NCBI GenBank assembly: GCA_021788565.1
Contig: JAJYKO010000459.1
Span: forward strand, 1-5,433
Direction: 5' to 3'
DNA length: 5,433 nucleotides
Source: Chloroflexota bacterium
GTDB taxonomy: Bacteria > Chloroflexota > UBA6077
The notes under the pieces: model-generated
Told to the model about the DNA's origin: nothing
The model's database searches: none
The model's input: the letters and a program-made list of their open reading frames with translations, nothing else
Shown here: positions 1-4,927 of the stretch, in pieces
Layout of the letters: the number at the start of each line of letters is the position of its first letter
How positions within the stretch are numbered: the first letter of the stretch is position 1
Program-made: the position numbers and the translations under genes

Positions 1-1160
1 CAGTAGGCCAGAACCAACCCCACAATCCCGAAGAAGCTGGCGTTCATCATGGAGGTGATGGTCTTCAGGAAGATCGGGTCGATCTTCGCCATAACCATTG
101 CACCCGCGATCACCGCATTCAGGATATACACGACCTTGAAGTGGATGTTGTTGCTCTTGACGGGTTTGCCCAGGAAGTACTCGGTGGTCACGTAGGCCCC
201 GATCATCCCATTACCCAGGGCCGACGAAAGAGCGGCCGCCAGAACGCCCAGGCTGAAGACCGGAATAGCCCACGCGCCGGCCACCGGCTCGATCAGAATG
301 GCATAATCCTCGGGCTTGCGGGGGATGATCCCGTATGGATAGATCACCTGGTTGATCACGCCCAGCAGCGCAAAGGCAACCACCACTGCGCCGAAGGAAC
401 CGAGCAGCGCGTTGGACCTGGCGAAGCTTAGGAATTTGGCCTTGCCCCTCAGGTCCTCGGGCAGTTTCCCTCGCTCCATCAGGGTATAGGCAAACAGCAG
501 CACCGCGGCCCCGTTGATGTTGGTGCCGGCGATCGCCTGGAAGTTGTTGGCGAAGCCTCCCATCGGATCGGCCGCCGGGATGAGGCCCTTAGCCGCGTCG
601 GCCACGTTGACGCCGGTTGCGAAGGCGGCCGCGAAGAAGCTGGCGACGATACCCACCAGCATTACCGCCATAGCCTTCTCCAACCAGTTGTAGTTACCTA
701 TCCACACTAGAGCCATGCACACCACGGCGACCAGGCCGGCCGCCAGCACGTAGTCCAACTGCGGAAACATGCCGGTAACGGCCCAGGCCGAGGCGGAGAA
801 TTGAGAGGTCACGTTGCCGACGCCGTAGTAAACGCCGAACAAGCCGATGAAGAGGGCGAGGAGCCATCCGATCTTCGGGATCGATCGGAACATTGAGACT
901 CCAGCTTTGCCGGTCACCAGGTAGTAGCGGGATACCACATCCAGGCAGAACCAGGCGGTCGCACAGGTGACCCAGTAGGCCCACCAGTAGCCGAAGCCAA
1001 ACATACCCCCCGCCGTACCGCCGGTGGCTATATCGCCGGAGCCGATGAAGGTGGCGGCCACGAAGGCACCCGGTCCCAGATCTTTGACACGGGTTATGAA
1101 GCTCGTGCCTTCTTTCAGCGACCAGGGCTTGACATCCCCCGATAAACTAACAGTAGCCAT
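1..1160 (-). CDS. Nramp-like divalent metal transporter (non-canonical TM1/TM6), C-terminus beyond window
   Basis: The reading frame is open from an ATG at 1160 to the left edge: 386 complete codons with no stop, so the C-terminus is missing. It encodes a polytopic inner-membrane protein with about nine visible hydrophobic segments. The segment at residues 29-47, GPGAFVAATFIGSGDIATG, followed by a GxxFGFGYWW stretch, matches the Nramp family's TM1 layout. The canonical metal-binding DPGN is replaced by GSGD. The TM6 region (about 208-227, AGTNINGAAVLLFAY) lacks the usual MPHN. Nramp proteins are LeuT-fold symporters that bring Mn2+, Fe2+ or related cations into the cell; the substrate cannot be called here because the ligand positions differ. 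The start follows a strong Shine-Dalgarno (AAGGAGGAGGTGAGCG-ATG). The gene begins 17 bp after the preceding membrane protein, so the two are almost certainly co-transcribed. Another APC-superfamily transporter is the alternative. The family call is fairly confident and the substrate unknown. Confidence 0.8.
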   Translation of the reverse strand, partial: MATVSLSGDVKPWSLKEGTSFITRVKDLGPGAFVAATFIGSGDIATGGTAGGMFGFGYWWAYWVTCATAWFCLDVVSRYYLVTGKAGVSMFRSIPKIGWLLALFIGLFGVYYGVGNVTSQFSASAWAVTGMFPQLDYVLAAGLVAVVCMALVWIGNYNWLEKAMAVMLVGIVASFFAAAFATGVNVADAAKGLIPAADPMGGFANNFQAIAGTNINGAAVLLFAYTLMERGKLPEDLRGKAKFLSFARSNALLGSFGAVVVAFALLGVINQVIYPYGIIPRKPEDYAILIEPVAGAWAIPVFSLGVLAAALSSALGNGMIGAYVTTEYFLGKPVKSNNIHFKVVYILNAVIAGAMVMAKIDPIFLKTITSMMNASFFGIVGLVLAY

Positions 1161-1177
1161 CGCTCACCTCCTCCTTT

Positions 1178-1786
1178 CTACGCCTCTTCGCCGGCAAGGA
1201 TGTTGAACTTCTTGTTGACGAAGAACTTGAAGTAGACGAACCAGAACACCAGCATCGCGGCGGAGATCCCGTAGATCATCATCACGATGCCCTCGGTCTG
1301 AGCTGCGAACACGGCTCCCGTGCGGATGTCGAACGTCCACGGAATCGTCTTGGATGCGCCGTCGACCGTCAGCGTGACGTTGGCGGTGTACTGACCCAGC
1401 GTAGCGTTGCTCTTGGGCGTGATATAGGTGAAGGCGATGTACTTGCTCGCCCCCGGCTGGAGGTCCTTCAGGGATTGCTTTACCCCGTCTTTCGGCGCGG
1501 TGTTGGGCTTCTTTGTGCCGTACGTAAACTGGCCGTCTTTCCCATCCGGGAACTTGAACAAGCCGTCGATGGTAGCCGGCTTGGAGCCTGTGTTCTCAAG
1601 CCTGATGATCACGTGGGCATTGGTCGCCTGCCACACCACGCTGGGAGCGTAGACCGTGGCCTGGACGTCGCCCACCTTCTCCACGATGCCGGAGGCAAAC
1701 GCCGTGGGAACGAAAACCAGGGACAGAGCCAGGACGATAGCCACCGCAAGCCAACTGTGTCTGTGGACCGCTCTTCCTACTAGCAT
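1178..1786 (-). CDS. Secreted, membrane-anchored beta-sandwich protein of unknown family
   Basis: I do not recognise a named family. From the ATG at 1786 it is 202 aa. An N-terminal signal peptide has a hydrophobic core LAVAIVLALSLVFVPTAFA and a likely AFA|S cleavage. An ectodomain of about 120 residues follows, rich in alternating polar and hydrophobic strands. Its order (VIIRLENTGSKPATIDG, DLQPGASKYIAFTYITP, QYTANVTLTVDG) resembles Ig-like or NEW3/CARDB-type beta-sandwiches. There is one transmembrane helix (GIVMMIYGISAAMLVFWFVYF) and a short cytoplasmic tail, NKKFNILAGEEA. Expected topology is ectodomain outside, tail inside. An in-frame ATG at 1801 would add MKGGN, but the ATG at 1786 has AAAGGGGG four nucleotides upstream while 1801 has no Shine-Dalgarno, so I chose 1786. 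It is the first gene of an operon with the Nramp-like transporter, so an accessory or substrate-presenting role is plausible but unproven. Confidence 0.8.
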   Translation of the reverse strand: MLVGRAVHRHSWLAVAIVLALSLVFVPTAFASGIVEKVGDVQATVYAPSVVWQATNAHVIIRLENTGSKPATIDGLFKFPDGKDGQFTYGTKKPNTAPKDGVKQSLKDLQPGASKYIAFTYITPKSNATLGQYTANVTLTVDGASKTIPWTFDIRTGAVFAAQTEGIVMMIYGISAAMLVFWFVYFKFFVNKKFNILAGEEA

Positions 1787-1801
1787 GTTTCCCCCTTTCA
1801 T

Positions 1802-2035
1802 TGCGTCTAGAACGTGAGGACTCGACGCTAGAGACGCCGCAACCTACTCCTCGATGTGACCTCCTTTCCCGCGGGCAAAGACCCCGGGCCTAGCTCAATG
1901 AGGTGAAGCCGGCCGCGGCACTCATGCCGGCGACGCTGCCGCCAGAGCAAAAACCGCCCACGTAAAGTTTAAGCTGGCTTTACAGGCTAAGTGATGGACA
2001 GACAAACATAAGACAAGCCGTCTGTTGACTTGTCA
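1802..2035 (-). promoter_or_regulatory. Long 5' leader of the membrane-protein/transporter operon
   Basis: About 230-250 nt separate the predicted transcription start (near 2035) from the first gene. No long coding frame is present. The stretch holds several GC-rich inverted repeats: GCCGGC at 1908-1913 with 1926-1931, the palindrome CCCGCGGG at 1868-1875, and CCCGGG at 1883-1888. It also has a strong Shine-Dalgarno-like AAAGGAGGT (1859-1867 on the minus strand) with no ATG, GTG or TTG at the proper distance. CACCTC at 1900-1905 could pair with that sequence. A 12-codon frame, MSAAAGFTSLS-stop, occupies 1890-1925. I do not recognise a known riboswitch class (no yybP-ykoY, NiCo, M-box or ydaO core seen), so a structured regulatory leader is inference from length and repeats alone. 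Confidence 0.4.
1803..1837 (-). other. Possible leader hairpin next to the start region
   Basis: AGACGC at 1832-1837 and GCGTCT at 1803-1808 (plus-strand reading) are inverted copies separated by 23 nt. In the mRNA they would form a 6-bp stem ending just before the upstream ATG at 1801 and about 16 nt before the preferred ATG at 1786. It could influence ribosome access, but a 6-bp stem with this loop is weak evidence. Confidence 0.3.
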
Positions 2036-2038
2036 GAC
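2012..2038. promoter_or_regulatory. Interleaved inverted repeats at the transcription start: candidate operator
   Basis: Two overlapping inverted repeats lie directly downstream of the -10 element. One is GACAAG (2012-2017) with CTTGTC (2029-2034), 11 nt apart. The other is GTCTG (2020-2024) with CAGAC (2034-2038), 9 nt apart. A further AGACAA copy lies at about 2000-2005. The position, overlapping the expected +1, is typical of a repressor site, and a metal-responsive DtxR/MntR- or Fur-type regulator would suit the transporter. The sequence does not match a consensus I can name, so the regulator is unassigned. The same repeats could act as an RNA hairpin at the 5' end of the transcript. Confidence 0.45.
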
Positions 2039-2041
2039 CCG

Positions 2042-2070
2042 ATTATTGGGCACTGGCGGGGAGCCGTCAA
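2042..2070 (-). promoter_or_regulatory. Sigma-70-type promoter for the membrane-protein/transporter operon
   Basis: On the minus strand, TTGACG (2065-2070) is followed after exactly 17 bp by AATAAT (2042-2047). This is close to the -35/-10 consensus with the ideal spacer. Transcription would start near 2035, in the interleaved inverted repeats, and read into the gene starting at 1786. It is the best promoter in the gap between the glycosyltransferase and this operon. Confidence 0.6.
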
Positions 2071-2086
2071 CGATTATGCACATTTT

Positions 2087-2096
2087 GTTTGCAAAC
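2087..2096. repeat. Perfect 10-bp palindrome GTTTGCAAAC
   Basis: GTTTGCAAAC at 2087-2096 is a perfect palindrome, just after the glycosyltransferase stop and about 17 bp upstream of the operon's -35 element. It lacks the T-run needed for an intrinsic terminator. It may be an upstream regulator-binding site for the operon, or chance. Confidence 0.35.
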
Positions 2097-2101
2097 GGGG
2101 C

Positions 2102-3523
2102 CTACGGTCTTAGCCCATCCAGAGAGCTCAGTTGCCAGTAGATGGAGTACACGGCGACATGGCCAACCGTGGCGTGGGCGCCGGTGAGGCCCATCTTCGT
2201 CAGGAAGTTCTTCTCCTCCGGGGAGTCCGATACGAAGACGAAGGCGGGGTCAGGGGCAATCGATACCTCATAAGCGAAGGGGATGTACCGATTGAAGCCG
2301 CCGGAGATCACAGAGGGGACGATCCGCTCGCCAGACTCGAAGGCGAGGGGATAAGCGAGCCAGTAGTCCGTATACACCCTGCTCAAACCTCGCGCCAGAA
2401 GGAATTGCGCCAGCTCTTTGCGGTTGGAGGGCGTGCTGGCAGCCTCGAAGGTTGGACGATTCATGGCCGGATCGAGCACCACAATGCTGTACAGGTTCAG
2501 AGCGATGAGGGCCGCCAACAGGATGGGCGCCGCGCCTCGCAGCCACCTACTTGAGAGCAGACCGGAGGCCAGCAGAGGTATTGCCGAGTAAAGGGGCAGC
2601 AGATATCGCGGCTCGCTGACCGGTTCGTGGAACTTGGTGACCACGAAGACGGCGGGCACGACGATCAGCATCAGCGCCAGCAAGCCCCGCGGGTCTGCAC
2701 CGCCGGGCCGCCCAAACACAAGCGCCATCAGCTGACGGCGCAGCACGACGATCGGGAGTACGAACAACACCGACAGCACGAACGCGACGGGCCACGGCCC
2801 CGCTAGACTGTGGGCAAAGGCTGGCCAGAACAGCTCCTGCGAACTGCTCCCCTGGGCAAGGCCCGCCAGGACCGGCAGGCTGTGGCGGAAGAAGTGGAAC
2901 GTGTAGAGCGGGATCGTGGATACGGCACCCCTCCAGGTGGTCATGGCACCGGCCGTGGCGAAACCGTGCTGCAGATTGTACCCAATCAGGGGCGAAGCGC
3001 CGGCCACGACGGCCAACCCGGCGGGCAGTAGCCACGCGCCAAGCAGCTTTCGGCGGAGAGCCAGCCCCAGGTAGATAACTGCTGGAAGCAGATAAACGAC
3101 TATCAGCAGGTTCGTCCAGAGGCCGATACCCACCAGGAAACCGCCGACGAGCGCCTGCTTCACCCCCACTCGCCCCCGTTTCCCGACGTCCATCGCCAAT
3201 ACGATCATAGCCTGACCGAGCGCAAGCACTTCGATATACCCACCCCGCGCCTTCAGGCTCCAGAGGGCAAGAAACGCAGGCGGTACGGCCACGTAAAGAC
3301 CGGAGATGAACGCCCCTTTCAGACCGGCAATGCGGTAGCCGGTGGCGAAAACGAGCCCGACGAACAGCAACGAGATGACGAGCGGAACCGTCCTCAAGGC
3401 CAGCGTGGAGCTGCCGAACAAGGCGAACGATAGAGCCACCAGATAGGCTTCGAGACTACCCATATACGGCTGCTGGTAGTAGAAGACGGGCCTCTCCCCC
3501 TGGAGTATGTGGTTCGCCATCAA
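2102..3523 (-). CDS. Membrane glycosyltransferase, GT39/ArnT-PMT-like, 5' end frameshifted
   Basis: The frame runs 473 codons from a TTG at 3523 to a TAG at 2102. It has about ten hydrophobic segments (roughly residues 24-37, 42-62, 70-89, 97-111, 124-155, 161-182, 244-262, 281-296, 305-324, 330-350) and a soluble C-terminal domain (351-473). Conserved features of the GT-C polyprenyl-phosphate-sugar family are visible: FYYQQPYMGSLEAYL in the first extracytoplasmic loop and EPRYLLPLY near 304-312. The catalytic acidic loop DADEAVVG is encoded in this frame just upstream of the TTG (codons 3547-3524). The TTG is therefore not the natural start, which lies further upstream in another frame. Such enzymes transfer sugars from lipid-linked donors at the outer face of the membrane to lipids, glycans or proteins; the acceptor here is unknown. 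The C-terminal domain resembles those of poorly characterised Chloroflexota-type homologues. Confidence 0.8.
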   Translation of the reverse strand: MMANHILQGERPVFYYQQPYMGSLEAYLVALSFALFGSSTLALRTVPLVISLLFVGLVFATGYRIAGLKGAFISGLYVAVPPAFLALWSLKARGGYIEVLALGQAMIVLAMDVGKRGRVGVKQALVGGFLVGIGLWTNLLIVVYLLPAVIYLGLALRRKLLGAWLLPAGLAVVAGASPLIGYNLQHGFATAGAMTTWRGAVSTIPLYTFHFFRHSLPVLAGLAQGSSSQELFWPAFAHSLAGPWPVAFVLSVLFVLPIVVLRRQLMALVFGRPGGADPRGLLALMLIVVPAVFVVTKFHEPVSEPRYLLPLYSAIPLLASGLLSSRWLRGAAPILLAALIALNLYSIVVLDPAMNRPTFEAASTPSNRKELAQFLLARGLSRVYTDYWLAYPLAFESGERIVPSVISGGFNRYIPFAYEVSIAPDPAFVFVSDSPEEKNFLTKMGLTGAHATVGHVAVYSIYWQLSSLDGLRP

Positions 3524-3549
3524 CCCGACGACGGCTTCGTCGGCGTCGA

Positions 3550-3633
3550 GCTCAAGCTGAGGCCAGCGAGCAGGAAAAGCCGCAGCGCTAGCGCCGCGAT
3601 GAGGAGCCCAGCCAGGACGACGACGGACCGCAT
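3550..3633 (-). other. Out-of-frame N-terminal piece of the glycosyltransferase
   Basis: From an ATG at 3633 the frame gives MRSVVVLAGLLIAALALRLF followed by LLAGLSL. This is a typical first signal-anchor helix of a GT39/ArnT-like enzyme and should run directly into the DADEAVVG loop. Instead the frame continues as SSTPTKPSSG and stops at 3520, while DADEAVVG is read one base back (-1). Joining the two frames near 3545-3575 restores a normal N-terminus (LLAGLSL-ELDADEAVVGLMANHIL), consistent with loss of one base. The start could instead be GTG at 3666 or 3669. A true mutation would make the gene a pseudogene; a sequencing or assembly error would make it intact. Confidence 0.65.
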
Positions 3634-3692
3634 CTGGATCCGGGAGAGAGCAGTACGCAAATGCACCACGACCGGTCTACAGGGTGACGCCA

Positions 3693-3721
3693 ATGATAGG
3701 GCCGTCCGCTTCCCGTCGCAA
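3693..3721 (-). promoter_or_regulatory. Possible promoter of the glycosyltransferase
   Basis: On the minus strand, TTGCGA (3716-3721) and TATCAT (3693-3698) are separated by 17 bp, each close to consensus. Transcription would start near 3686, about 50 nt before the ATG at 3633 and shortly before the GTG codons at 3669/3666. This argues that translation begins at one of these rather than at the TTG/ATG codons near 3756/3750. No good Shine-Dalgarno precedes any of the candidate starts. Confidence 0.4.
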
Positions 3722-3805
3722 CCGAGTGCACTCACCACATCAGGGTCCATCCACAATCGAGGGCGCGTTCCGCGCGACTGAAAGTCGCCAAAGGTTGCGC
3801 AGGCT

Positions 3806-3856
3806 GCAAAAAGGATAGGCAGGACAGACCGTACTTGGCCCGTCCTGCCTATCTTT
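3806..3856 (-). terminator. Rho-independent terminator of the annealing-protein gene
   Basis: Plus-strand bases 3811-3825 (AAGGATAGGCAGGAC) are complementary to 3842-3856 (GTCCTGCCTATCTTT), giving a 15-bp stem with one G-U pair and a 16-nt loop. On the minus strand the stem is followed at once by TTTTT (3808-3812 as A's on plus), a classical intrinsic terminator about 70 nt after the gene's stop. It isolates this gene from the glycosyltransferase downstream. In the plus direction the stem ends in TTTCTAC, so a weak bidirectional role is possible. Confidence 0.8.
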
Positions 3857-3924
3857 CTACATCCTGTCTATCTTGTTCCGGTCTCTCTCCGCGTCCCCGC
3901 GTCTCCCCCTCTCCGCTTCCCGAC
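3857..3924. other. Pyrimidine-rich 3' flank with a degenerate copy of the terminator arm
   Basis: Between the stop at 3925 and the terminator the plus strand is almost all pyrimidines with CCGCG interruptions. ATCCTGTCTATCTTG (3861-3875) repeats the terminator's right arm GTCCTGCCTATCTTT with 12 of 15 identities. The tandem arrangement suggests a decayed dispersed repeat. No coding signal is seen. Confidence 0.4.
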
Positions 3925-4647
3925 CTACTGCGCTCGGGCGAGGCCGCTGGCCTTCAGGGCGTCTATGAACTCCGATGCCTCCCGCTTGGTCAGGTGAAGA
4001 GGCAGCCTGCCGTACTGCGTCTGGCACCGCTCCTCCAGCTCCTCCTCGGTGATCTGGAGGTCCCTCGTCGCCGTGAGATAGATCAGCTTGAGTTGCGCTG
4101 GAGTGGCGAGCGATCCGCTGCTCTGCGGAACCGCCGATGGGCGCGCCGGAATGGCGCGATCATTGCCGCCGGCCGGGTTAAGCTCCACCGGAGAATCGAC
4201 CACGTGCGCGTTTCCCGCCGAGCCTGCCGCGAAATCGAAGTCTTCGCAGAACTGAGTACCGTACCCAAGCGCCGCGAGCGCCCTGCCGAGGGCCTTAGTC
4301 TCTGCCTTTTCAATATAGTCGAAGAAATCCTGCCGGGTCTCCGAGCCCCATCCGGTCGCCTCACCGCCCTCAGGAAGAGCCACCCTGGCCCTGAACAGGG
4401 CGAAGCCCTCGTCCAGCCTCACCATCTCGGTCTCCATCGTCGCGTCCGGGTGCTCCGTCCGCAGCCACAGCAGCCGCCACTTCACCTCCAGGTAGTCCCT
4501 ACCACCGAGCTTGCGCAGGTACCTGCTGGGATCGAACGATCGCTCGCGACTCTTCTCCTCCTGCTTCGTTGTCATCTCTATCTCCTCGGTCTGTCCGACC
4601 TTCTGCGCGGCCAAGCCTGCTTCCGCCTTCGCCGACTTCTCATTCAT
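3925..4647 (-). CDS. Rad52/Erf/DdrA-like single-strand annealing protein (putative)
   Basis: This 240-aa protein has an N-terminal charged tail, a compact core (about 43-136), a Gly/Pro/Ser-rich linker (137-178) and a C-terminal helical module (180-234). The core reads RYLRKLGGRDYLEVKWRLLW, then ARVALPEGGEATGWGSET, then KAETKALGRALAALGYGTQF. The last stretch, an acidic residue followed by GRALAxxGYGT, resembles the signature of phage and bacterial annealing proteins of the Rad52/Erf/DdrA group. The C-terminal ATPAQLKLI...LTKREASEFIDALK module is common behind such cores. Expected role: cytoplasmic ssDNA binding and strand annealing in repair. Two starts have ribosome sites: ATG 4647 (GAGGA 9 nt upstream) and ATG 4575 (GAGGAG 6 nt upstream, protein MTTKQEEKS, 216 aa). 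I keep the longer form. It has its own promoter, an SOS-type operator and a terminator. The family call is from motif memory only. Confidence 0.6.
   Translation of the reverse strand: MNEKSAKAEAGLAAQKVGQTEEIEMTTKQEEKSRERSFDPSRYLRKLGGRDYLEVKWRLLWLRTEHPDATMETEMVRLDEGFALFRARVALPEGGEATGWGSETRQDFFDYIEKAETKALGRALAALGYGTQFCEDFDFAAGSAGNAHVVDSPVELNPAGGNDRAIPARPSAVPQSSGSLATPAQLKLIYLTATRDLQITEEELEERCQTQYGRLPLHLTKREASEFIDALKASGLARAQ
4582..4587 (-). promoter_or_regulatory. Internal ribosome binding site for an alternative start at 4575
   Basis: The minus-strand sequence GAGGAG-ATAGAG-ATG gives an optimal Shine-Dalgarno and spacing for the in-frame ATG at 4573-4575. Translation from here would remove the 24-residue charged tail MNEKSAKAEAGLAAQKVGQT-EEIE while keeping the whole core, so either this is the real start or two isoforms are made. 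Confidence 0.45.
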
Positions 4648-4673
4648 GCTAATTCGTCCTCACTCGTGCTAAT
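4639..4673. repeat. Imperfect direct repeat around the start codon
   Basis: CTCATTCATGCTAAT (4639-4653) and CTCACTCGTGCTAAT (4659-4673) match at 13 of 15 positions with a 20-nt period. On the coding strand one copy carries the ATG (ATTAGC-ATG-AATGAG). The other has ACG in its place and contributes part of the Shine-Dalgarno region. A small duplication appears to have shaped the translation start. Confidence 0.5.
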
Positions 4674-4730
4674 CACTGTCGCATCGACTACGGCATCTCT
4701 CGCGCCGGGACTCTGCCTGGCGTCGACGAC

Positions 4731-4751
4731 CCGGCACCGCTCCAGTGCCGG
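4731..4751 (-). other. Hairpin in the 5' leader of the annealing-protein gene
   Basis: CCGGCAC (4731-4737) and GTGCCGG (4745-4751) form a perfect 7-bp GC-rich stem with a 7-nt loop, beginning about 20 nt after the predicted transcription start. No T-run follows, so it is not a simple terminator. It may protect the transcript's 5' end. Confidence 0.45.
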
Positions 4752-4755
4752 TATC

Positions 4756-4769
4756 AGAACATGCGTTCT
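4756..4769. promoter_or_regulatory. LexA-type SOS box
   Basis: AGAAC-ATGC-GTTCT at 4756-4769 has perfect 5-bp arms around 4 bp and matches the GAAC-N4-GTTC core of the Gram-positive-type (DinR/LexA) SOS box. It starts 7 bp downstream of the -10 hexamer, at about +1, where LexA would block initiation. It precedes a gene with recombination-protein features, so DNA-damage control is a coherent reading. The regulator itself is not in this window. Confidence 0.7.
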
Positions 4770-4776
4770 AATGTTG

Positions 4777-4804
4777 ATTATACCAGTTCCGCGCTTTCTG
4801 TCAA
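4777..4804 (-). promoter_or_regulatory. Consensus sigma-70 promoter of the annealing-protein gene
   Basis: On the minus strand, TTGACA (4799-4804), a 16-bp spacer and TATAAT (4777-4782) are both perfect hexamers, with a TGG extended -10 (TGGTATAAT). Transcription should begin near 4770 and leave a leader of about 120 nt. A promoter this strong would need tight repression, which fits the adjacent SOS box. Confidence 0.8.
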
Positions 4805-4823
4805 GTCGGTGGGCCGCTCAAAA

Positions 4824-4838
4824 GGGGGAGGGGGGGGG
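4824..4838 (+). other. G-rich tract, possible G-quadruplex
   Basis: Five G's (4824-4828), one A and nine G's (4830-4838) are followed within 10 nt by GGTGGGGCGGG in the left arm of the adjacent palindrome. Enough G-runs are present to form a quadruplex on the plus strand, 20-50 bp upstream of the -35 element. Homopolymer length here could also be an assembly uncertainty. Confidence 0.4.
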
Positions 4839-4841
4839 TCC

Positions 4842-4878
4842 TTTCGGTGGGGCGGGTCTAACGCCCGCCCCACCGAAA
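4842..4878. repeat. Perfect 15-bp inverted repeat, dispersed-palindrome type or hairpin terminator
   Basis: TTTCGGTGGGGCGGG (4842-4856) and CCCGCCCCACCGAAA (4864-4878) are perfectly complementary around a 7-nt loop TCTAACG. The structure lies 50 nt downstream of the L25-like stop. On the minus strand the stem is followed by GGACCCC rather than T's, so it is not a canonical intrinsic terminator, though so stable a hairpin could end or protect transcripts from RecJ/L25. GC-rich palindromes of this form with a TCTAA-like loop recall dispersed intergenic (REP-like) repeats, which is inference here. The bases to its right (4881-4927) hold AGTCGAA twice with a 10-nt period and no gene. Confidence 0.7.
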
Positions 4879-4927
4879 CGTGGGAGGAGGAGAAAGTCGA
4901 AGGTAGTCGAAACTCGATCCCTTCGCC

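Noticed and set aside
694..984. Minus-strand 96-codon frame inside the transporter
   Set aside because: It is an alternate frame of the Nramp-like gene with Arg-rich, motif-free composition.
1802..2040. Known metal or nucleotide riboswitch (yybP-ykoY, NiCo, M-box, ydaO, GEMM)
   Set aside because: I looked for the conserved core sequences of these classes by eye and did not find them; only a generic structured leader is supported.
2025..2050. Plus-strand promoter starting at TTGACT
   Set aside because: There is no acceptable -10 at 16-18 bp, and no plus-strand gene lies downstream.
2132..2554. Plus-strand frame of 140 codons inside the glycosyltransferase
   Set aside because: It is antisense to a well-supported membrane protein, has no recognisable family and no convincing ribosome site; it is a GC-rich codon-position shadow.
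3545..3580. Programmed -1 ribosomal frameshift in the glycosyltransferase
   Set aside because: No X-XXY-YYZ slippery heptamer and no obvious downstream pseudoknot are present, and GT39-like genes are not known to use one; mutation or error is simpler.
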